DNA of 64,000 nucleotides from Beijerinckiaceae bacterium (GTDB lineage: Bacteria; Pseudomonadota; Alphaproteobacteria; Rhizobiales; Beijerinckiaceae): the NCBI GenBank assembly GCA_019745195.1, contig JAIETL010000002.1, forward strand, positions 62,001 through 126,000, given 5' to 3'. Shown here one piece after another: positions 59,281 to 64,000 of this stretch. The position numbers were made by a program, and so were the translations under genes. Each line of letters begins with the position of its first letter. Within the stretch, counting starts at the first letter, position 1. The notes under the pieces were generated by a model. That model was not told the origin of the DNA, did not search any database, and saw nothing but the letters and a program-made list of their open reading frames with translations.

Positions 59281-61362
59281 TCAGGCCGGAACGGTAGCGG
59301 CCCTGGGGCTGAAAGTCCCGTCCGCATTCGGCTCCATCGTGACGATGGCGTCGTGCATCTCGCGCAGCGTCGAGCGATGGCCGATCGAGACGACCTTCGT
59401 CCCGGGCAGCCCGGTGCGGATGGTTTCGTAGATCTCGCCTTCGAGCTTTTCGTCGAGCGAGGCGGTCGCCTCGTCGAGCAGCAGCCAGTTCGGCTTGGCC
59501 AGCAGCGCGCGCGCCACCGCCAGCCGCTGCTGCTCGCCGCCCGAAAGCCGCTGCCCCCAGAGATCGACCTCGTCCAGCCGCTCGCTGAGATGGCCGAGCC
59601 TGACCTTGTCCATCGCGTCGCGCAGCGCCGCGTCGCTGAAAGCGTTCTCCTCCGCCGGATAGGCCAGCGCCGCGCGCAAGCTGCCCTGCGGCAGATAGGG
59701 CCGCTGCGGCAGCAGCATGACATCGGCGCGCTCGGGAATGCCGACCTTGCCTTCGCCGAAGGGCCAGATGCCGGCGATGGCGCGAAACAGCGTCGATTTG
59801 CCCGAGCCCGACGGCCCGACCAGCAGCGTCGCGCGCGCGCCGCCGAGCGCCAACCCGTCCGCCCGCACGATCGGCTTGCCATTGGGCAGGGTCAGCGTCG
59901 CGCCGTCGATGGTCAGGCTTTCGCCCGGCCGTCGCGCGCGATCGACGCCGCCCTCCTGCGATTCCTGCGCCTGCTGGATCGCCGCCTCGAACGAGGTCAG
60001 CCGGTTGATCGAGGCGAGGTAGGAGGCGATCGACTGGTAGCTGTTGATGATGAACGAGAGAGCCGTCTCGACGCGGCCGAAGGCGGACGAGGTCTGCGTC
60101 AGCGTGCCGAGCTGAAACTCCTTGGCGAAGTAGCCCGGCGCCAGCAGCAGGAACGGGATGACGACGTTGGCCTGGTTGTAGGACAAAGTGAAGCTGGTGA
60201 TCTTCAGCTTGCGCCACATCAGGTCGTAGAAGTTGCGCACGATCGCACGGAAGCGCTGTCCGAGATGGGTGAGTTCGGCCTTCTCGCCGCGCATCGAGGC
60301 GATCTGCTCGGAATACTCGCGCAGACGCGCCATCGAGAAGCGGAAATCGGCCTCGCGCTTCTCCTGCTCGAATTCGAGCGGGATCAGCCAGCGGCCGATC
60401 AGATGGGTGATCCAGGTCGCGAGCGCCGCATAGAGGAACGTCGCCCAGAAGATGAAGCCGGGGATGACGATGTCGGTGCCGGGCACGCGGATCGTCACAG
60501 GCAGGTTCCACAGGATGATCGCGAACGAGACCAGCGTGGAAATCTGCGTCAGCAGGGTCAGCGAGAAGGCGTAGGTCTGGTTCAGGAAGGCGCGCGTGTC
60601 TTCGGCGATGCGCTGGTCGGGGTTGTCGGCCGTGCCGGCGAGCGACATGCGGTAATGCGCGCCCGCCGAAAGCCAGCGCCGGTTGTAGTCGGCCGCCATG
60701 TACTCGCGCCAGCGGATCAGCAGCACGCTGTTGGCGACGATCTCGATCAGGTTCGTCACCACCGAGATCGTGGCCCAGACGCCGAACACCCAGATGAGCT
60801 GGTACCAGAACGCCGACACGTCGTAGTTCTGCAGCGCGTTGTAGAAGTCGCGGTAGAAGAAGTTGAGTCTCAGCGCGATGCCGACCTGCGCCTGATTGAG
60901 CACGATCAGGAACACCAGCAGCGCGACCGCCGAATGACCGAGGCTGACGCTGAACTTGCCCAGCGGCCAGAAATTCAGCGTCGAGCGTTCCTCCGCCAGG
61001 AAATAGGGCGAGGCGATGCGGGCGATGCGCTGCACCACCGGCGCGAATGAGATCAGATAGATCAGGGTGCCGAAGACCGCGACCGTCGTCGGCAGGCTGG
61101 CCGGCGGGGCGACCGCGCTCCAGTTCGCCGGCCAGAAGCCGAGTTGCGCCAGCACCGCGCCCGCACCGAAGACGACATATTCCGTGCCGAAGATCGCGGA
61201 GAATATCTTCAGGAAATAGGGGATGCCGGTGGAGCGGAACACGGCCGCCGCCAGCAGCAGGCCGACCACGCCCATGCCGATCATGCCGGCGCTGCCGGCC
61301 TTGGTTCCCACGCCGAGCGCGATCACGGCCAGCACGGCGACGGCAAAGCTCAACGGACGCAT
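59281..61362 (-). CDS. ABC transporter with fused membrane and ATPase domains (SbmA/BacA-like, YddA/Rv1819c type)
   Basis: 693 residues from the ATG at 61362 with AGGATA upstream (a GTG at 61368 is the alternative). About nine N-terminal membrane segments precede an ABC_membrane_2/SbmA-BacA-type region (NFFYRDFYNALQNYDVSAFW, WREYMAADYNRRWLSAGAHY with RMSL, DNPDQRIAEDTRAFLNQTYA). The nucleotide-binding domain shows Walker A LLVGPSGSGKSTLFRAIAGI, signature LSGGEQQRLAVARALL and Walker B WLLLDEATASLDE. The YddA/Rv1819c group moves peptides or cobalamin-like solutes. It converges with the META gene. Confidence 0.9.
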   Translation of the reverse strand: MRPLSFAVAVLAVIALGVGTKAGSAGMIGMGVVGLLLAAAVFRSTGIPYFLKIFSAIFGTEYVVFGAGAVLAQLGFWPANWSAVAPPASLPTTVAVFGTLIYLISFAPVVQRIARIASPYFLAEERSTLNFWPLGKFSVSLGHSAVALLVFLIVLNQAQVGIALRLNFFYRDFYNALQNYDVSAFWYQLIWVFGVWATISVVTNLIEIVANSVLLIRWREYMAADYNRRWLSAGAHYRMSLAGTADNPDQRIAEDTRAFLNQTYAFSLTLLTQISTLVSFAIILWNLPVTIRVPGTDIVIPGFIFWATFLYAALATWITHLIGRWLIPLEFEQEKREADFRFSMARLREYSEQIASMRGEKAELTHLGQRFRAIVRNFYDLMWRKLKITSFTLSYNQANVVIPFLLLAPGYFAKEFQLGTLTQTSSAFGRVETALSFIINSYQSIASYLASINRLTSFEAAIQQAQESQEGGVDRARRPGESLTIDGATLTLPNGKPIVRADGLALGGARATLLVGPSGSGKSTLFRAIAGIWPFGEGKVGIPERADVMLLPQRPYLPQGSLRAALAYPAEENAFSDAALRDAMDKVRLGHLSERLDEVDLWGQRLSGGEQQRLAVARALLAKPNWLLLDEATASLDEKLEGEIYETIRTGLPGTKVVSIGHRSTLREMHDAIVTMEPNADGTFSPRAATVPA

Positions 61363-61440
61363 CGGCACTATCCTGACAGGGGAAAGCTCGCGACGGACGC
61401 CGCGATTCGAACCATGATCCAGTGCAGCGCAACAGACAAG

Positions 61441-61465
61441 AAAGCCCGGCTCAAGGCCGGGCTTT
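61441..61465 (-). terminator. Intrinsic terminator downstream of doxX
   Basis: AAAGCCCGGC-TCAAG-GCCGGGCTTT forms a perfect ten-base stem between the doxX stop (61492) and the ABC gene start (61362). In the doxX direction it is followed by a T-rich run (CTTGTCTGTTG), which fits a leaky intrinsic terminator. Confidence 0.75.
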
Positions 61466-61491
61466 CCACATCAGCGCATTGTGATCGCGGC

Positions 61492-61875
61492 TCAGGCGCG
61501 GTCGAGCGACCAGCGGCCGGGGCCGGCGGCGAAGAGCACGAGGAAGCCGCCGGCCACCGCCAGGTTCTTCATGAACAGGAGCTGCTGCATCCGGTCCGGG
61601 GCGGAATGGAACAGGATGGTCGCGATGATGGTGAAGCCGAACAGGGCGAGCGCGACCAGCCGCGTCTTGAAACCGACGACGATCATCAGGCCGCCGACCA
61701 GCTCGAGCAGGATGACGGCGGGAAGCAGGATGCCGGGCACGCCCTGCGCGGCCATATAGGACTGGGTCCCGGCATAGCCACCGATCTTGGAGTAGCCGCC
61801 CATGACGAACATCAGGGCGAGCAGGATGCGGCCGACGAGCTTGGCGGAATCGGTCAGGGCGGGCGAGGTCAGCAT
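61492..61875 (-). CDS. DoxX-family membrane protein
   Basis: 127 residues with four hydrophobic segments: VGRILLALMFVMGGYSKIGG (with the DoxX G-x-x-K-x-x-G motif), LLPAVILLELVGGLMIVVGF, RLVALALFGFTIIATILFHS and MKNLAVAGGFLVLFAAGPGR. AAAGGACACCCC precedes the ATG at 61875. DoxX-like proteins are named after a thiosulfate:quinone oxidoreductase subunit, but this small stand-alone kind is of unknown function, linked in some bacteria to oxidative stress. A single-gene transcript with the terminator above. Confidence 0.88.
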   Translation of the reverse strand: MLTSPALTDSAKLVGRILLALMFVMGGYSKIGGYAGTQSYMAAQGVPGILLPAVILLELVGGLMIVVGFKTRLVALALFGFTIIATILFHSAPDRMQQLLFMKNLAVAGGFLVLFAAGPGRWSLDRA

Positions 61876-62002
61876 GGGGTGTCCTTTCGGCGGGGCCGGT
61901 TCTTGACGTGAGGCGATGCTCTACCGTCAGAACCGACAAATTGAAAGGATTTAACCGGCAAATGCTATTTGCGGCACTGCAATATTCGTCGATTTAAGGC
62001 CA

Positions 62003-62021
62003 TTCTGGAGCGATTCCAGAA
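62003..62021 (-). terminator. Short hairpin just beyond the PhnD-like gene
   Basis: TTCTGGA-GCGAT-TCCAGAA is a 7-bp perfect inverted repeat eight bases past the stop of the solute-binding protein gene. Only a weak T-run follows on the minus strand, so termination is uncertain. Confidence 0.35.
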
Positions 62022-62028
62022 ATGGAGC

Positions 62029-62943
62029 TCAGCCGCCCGGCTTCTGCTTGCGCCGGGCCTCGAGCTCCTCGGTCACGGCGATCACGTCGAGATAGTCCTC
62101 GTGTCTGGCCGGTGCGTAAGCCGAGACCTGGCCGTCGGTGAAGGTCCTGAACACCTCGGGAGCGTCGGTCTTCATCGCCATCATCGCCGCGACGAAGTCG
62201 CGCTTGAGCCCCTCGGGCAGGTTGGCCCGGGTCGAGAACGGGCTCGCCGGGATCAGCGGCGAGGTCCAGATCACCCGCGTCGAGCCCTGGGGGATCATGC
62301 CCCGGCCGGCGAGCCGCTGTACCACGCCCGAATTCTCGTTGACCTGAAAGGTGGCGACCGCCTCGAACTGTCCGCGCACCAGCGCGATCACCGAATTGTC
62401 GTGGCTGCCCGAGAACACCGTGCCGCTGAAATGGGCGGCCGGGTCGAATCCCTGCTTGCGCAGGTAATAGGACGGGAAGGCGTAGCCGGAGGTGGAGTTC
62501 GGATCGGCGAAGGCGAAAGTCCTGCCCTTCAGATCGGCAACCGTTTTGTAGGGGCTGTCAGCGCGCACGACGATGACGGAAAAATAGCCCTCCTGCCCGT
62601 TGTTGTCGATGTCGCGGAAGAGCGGCTGCAATTTGTCGCCGAGCACGCGCCGGCCGAGCGAATAGACCGCCGGCCCGAAGCGCGAGAATTCGAGCTGGTC
62701 GGCCCGCATCGCCTCGACGAGGCCGGCATAGTCGCTGACCCGGTAGAGCCTCACGGGCACGCCGAGCGCCCTGGTCAGATAGTCGATCACCGGCTGGGTG
62801 CGGGCCAGCGCGGCCGCCTCGTTCTCGGCGGACGACACGCCGAAGCGGATTTCCCTGATCGTCTGCCGCCAGTCGGCCTGGGCGAGCGCGGGAAGGGCGG
62901 ATATCGCAGGCAAGGCGGCGAGCAGCGAGCGGCGCGTGATCAT
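62029..62943 (-). CDS. Phosphate/phosphite/phosphonate-type ABC substrate-binding protein (PhnD-like)
   Basis: 304 residues from the ATG at 62943 with AAGGAG six bases upstream; a longer frame from 62985 is unlikely. A Tat-like signal starts MITRRSLLAALPAISALPAL. The PhnD-type fold shows EIRFGVSSAENEAAALARTQ then PVIDYLTRALGVPVRLYRVS, DYAGLVEAMRADQLEFSRFG and PAVYSL, then KGRTFAFADPNSTSGYAFPS (the conserved DP.STSG ligand loop) and SGSHDNSVIALVRGQFEAVA. It should bind an oxyanion or organophosphonate. No transporter permease or ATPase is adjacent. Confidence 0.88.
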   Translation of the reverse strand: MITRRSLLAALPAISALPALAQADWRQTIREIRFGVSSAENEAAALARTQPVIDYLTRALGVPVRLYRVSDYAGLVEAMRADQLEFSRFGPAVYSLGRRVLGDKLQPLFRDIDNNGQEGYFSVIVVRADSPYKTVADLKGRTFAFADPNSTSGYAFPSYYLRKQGFDPAAHFSGTVFSGSHDNSVIALVRGQFEAVATFQVNENSGVVQRLAGRGMIPQGSTRVIWTSPLIPASPFSTRANLPEGLKRDFVAAMMAMKTDAPEVFRTFTDGQVSAYAPARHEDYLDVIAVTEELEARRKQKPGG

Positions 62944-63035
62944 GTCGGGCTCCTTGTCGGAAGCCGACACAATGCGCTCGCGCATTGGTCAAACGCGCAA
63001 CGATCGGATGTCGATGCGATGACGGCGCGCCGACG

Positions 63036-64000
63036 TCAGGCCGCCTGACGTCCCTGGGCTGCGCCGTCACGGGCCTCGTCTGCCCCGTCGAGCCTCGCCA
63101 GCGATTCCGCCAGCGTCGCCATTCGCTCCCGGCTTTCCGTAACGAGACGCGAGATGTCGCGGGCGGATTCGGCCGATTGATGCGCCAGCGAGCGCACCTC
63201 TGCGGCCACGACGGCGAAGCCCTTGCCGGCGTCGCCGGCGCGCGCCGCCTCGACCGCCGCGTTCAGCGCCAGGATATTGGTCTGGAAGGCGATGTTGTCG
63301 ATGTAGGAGACGATGTCGGCGATGCGCTGGCTCGATTGCAGCACGTCCTTCATCGCCACGCTGGTTTCGTCGACGGCGCGACGCCGGTCGGAGACGTCGA
63401 TGCCGCACATCAGCACGCTGGCGACATTGCCCTGGATGTCGCGCAGGCCCGAGAAGACCGCGTCGAGCGCGAGATAGCCGCTCCTGGTCGGCCATTTCAC
63501 CTCCCTGCGGATGCTTTCGCCGGCGCGCAACTGCCCGCAATCGGCGGAGGTCAGCAGGCGCTCGAGGTTCACGGCCGCGCCCTCGGTCTGCGCGTCCCAT
63601 TTGACCAGCGCGGCATTGGCGGCCGAGATCGCTCCGTCGGGCTTCCATTCGGCCAGCGCGTTCGCCTCGCCGATGGTTTCCAGCTTCCTCGTGAAATCGA
63701 GCGCCCGCTGCTTGGTGTCGGTGACGTTCGCCTGGATCGAGATGAAGCGCTCGACCCGGCCATCCGCCCCCAGCACGGGGTTGATGGCGAGACTGATCCA
63801 GTAGGGCCTGCCGTCGCGCGAATAGTTGAGGATCTCCTCGTAGAAGGCCTCGCCGCGATCGAGCCTGGCGCGGATTCGCTTGACCGTCTCGGGATCGGTG
63901 TGCGGACCCTGGAGCACCTTGCCCGGGCTTTTCCCGATGACATCGGCCGATTTATAGCCGCTAAGCCGCTCGAAGCCGCTGTTGACATATTCGATCCGGC
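63036..64000 (-). CDS. PAS-domain methyl-accepting chemotaxis-type protein (N-terminus outside window)
   Basis: At least 321 residues; the frame runs off the right edge. It starts inside one PAS domain ([20 protein letters not shown] then [11 protein letters not shown], and the PAC part [20 protein letters not shown]). A second PAS-like region follows ([20 protein letters not shown]) and then a compact MCP signalling domain: [54 protein letters not shown]. No membrane segment is visible in the part seen. A cytoplasmic sensor, possibly a chemotaxis transducer. Confidence 0.9.
   Translation of the reverse strand, partial: RIEYVNSGFERLSGYKSADVIGKSPGKVLQGPHTDPETVKRIRARLDRGEAFYEEILNYSRDGRPYWISLAINPVLGADGRVERFISIQANVTDTKQRALDFTRKLETIGEANALAEWKPDGAISAANAALVKWDAQTEGAAVNLERLLTSADCGQLRAGESIRREVKWPTRSGYLALDAVFSGLRDIQGNVASVLMCGIDVSDRRRAVDETSVAMKDVLQSSQRIADIVSYIDNIAFQTNILALNAAVEAARAGDAGKGFAVVAAEVRSLAHQSAESARDISRLVTESRERMATLAESLARLDGADEARDGAAQGRQAA

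Noticed and set aside
59353-61050. 565-residue open frame on the plus strand
   Set aside because: Antisense to the ABC exporter; low-complexity translation with no motif.
61400-61420. T-loop-like GGTTCGAATC on the minus strand
   Set aside because: No acceptor, anticodon or D-arm pairing around it, so not a tRNA.

Overview
The window looks like a chromosomal segment of a high-GC alphaproteobacterium of the Rhizobiales/Hyphomicrobiales type; a Bosea- or Methylobacterium-like organism is my best guess, by inference only. Reasons: very high third-position GC, an alphaproteobacterial hisS-hisZ-hisG operon, a Na+/solute-symporter-fused hybrid histidine kinase, glcDEF, a SleB-type cell wall hydrolase, a TlyA/Dxs neighbourhood, and intergenic palindromes of kinds common in this order. 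I saw no rRNA, tRNA, CRISPR array, transposase or phage structural gene.

Layout. 1-4.1 kb: three minus-strand methyltransferase-type genes (one cut by the left edge) that share an unnamed short module, with a secreted MliC/LprI-like protein between them. 4.5-9.6 kb: SleB hydrolase, MFS transporter, AcuI-type acrylyl-CoA reductase, LysR regulator. 9.7-15.4 kb: Sua5, then an acyl-CoA dehydrogenase and two SDR oxidoreductases in a tight operon, then CorA. 15.4-25.7 kb: MOSC and CysK, an RlmD/RumA-like methyltransferase, a D-2-hydroxyacid FAD dehydrogenase, a GSU2403-type nucleotidyltransferase behind two tandem inverted repeats, a PatB/MalY aminotransferase, a gamma-glutamyltransferase, a SRAP protein and two small hypotheticals. 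25.7-29.2 kb: tlyA and dxs with a DinJ/YafQ toxin-antitoxin pair between them. 29.3-33.7 kb: an orphan peptide-type solute-binding protein, an amidase and an MFS transporter. 33.7-38.2 kb: a HigA antitoxin with a HigB toxin broken by an in-frame TAA, pirin, xseB, an Lrp-type regulator, a tyrosine phosphatase, a thioesterase, and a second, intact RelE plus HTH pair behind a perfect palindrome. 38.3-46.7 kb: symporter-kinase, mscL, aminotransferase, AbrB-type membrane protein, a second orphan solute-binding protein. 46.8-52.9 kb: glcDEF, a divergent LysR gene and a SMP-30/gluconolactonase gene. 52.9-54.3 kb: DUF3053 lipoprotein and a PIN/ribbon-helix-helix pair. 54.5-58.5 kb: hisS-hisZ-hisG. 58.5-64 kb: a candidate minus-strand small RNA, a META-domain protein, an SbmA/BacA-like ABC exporter, DoxX, a PhnD-like binding protein, and a PAS/chemoreceptor-signalling protein cut by the right edge.

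How it fits together. Most of the window is core metabolism and housekeeping: isoprenoid precursor synthesis, histidine and cysteine synthesis, glycolate oxidation, tRNA and rRNA modification. Accessory material is scattered through it: four type II toxin-antitoxin loci in 28 kb, at least five intergenic palindromic repeats, and three solute-binding proteins with no transporter subunits nearby. The observations I rate highest are the shared module in the methyltransferase cluster, the small RNA candidate with twin C6 loops beside hisG, the nonsense-mutated HigB, the tandem 56-bp inverted-repeat units before the GSU2403 gene, and the hairpin that holds the Shine-Dalgarno of the 45-kb solute-binding protein.
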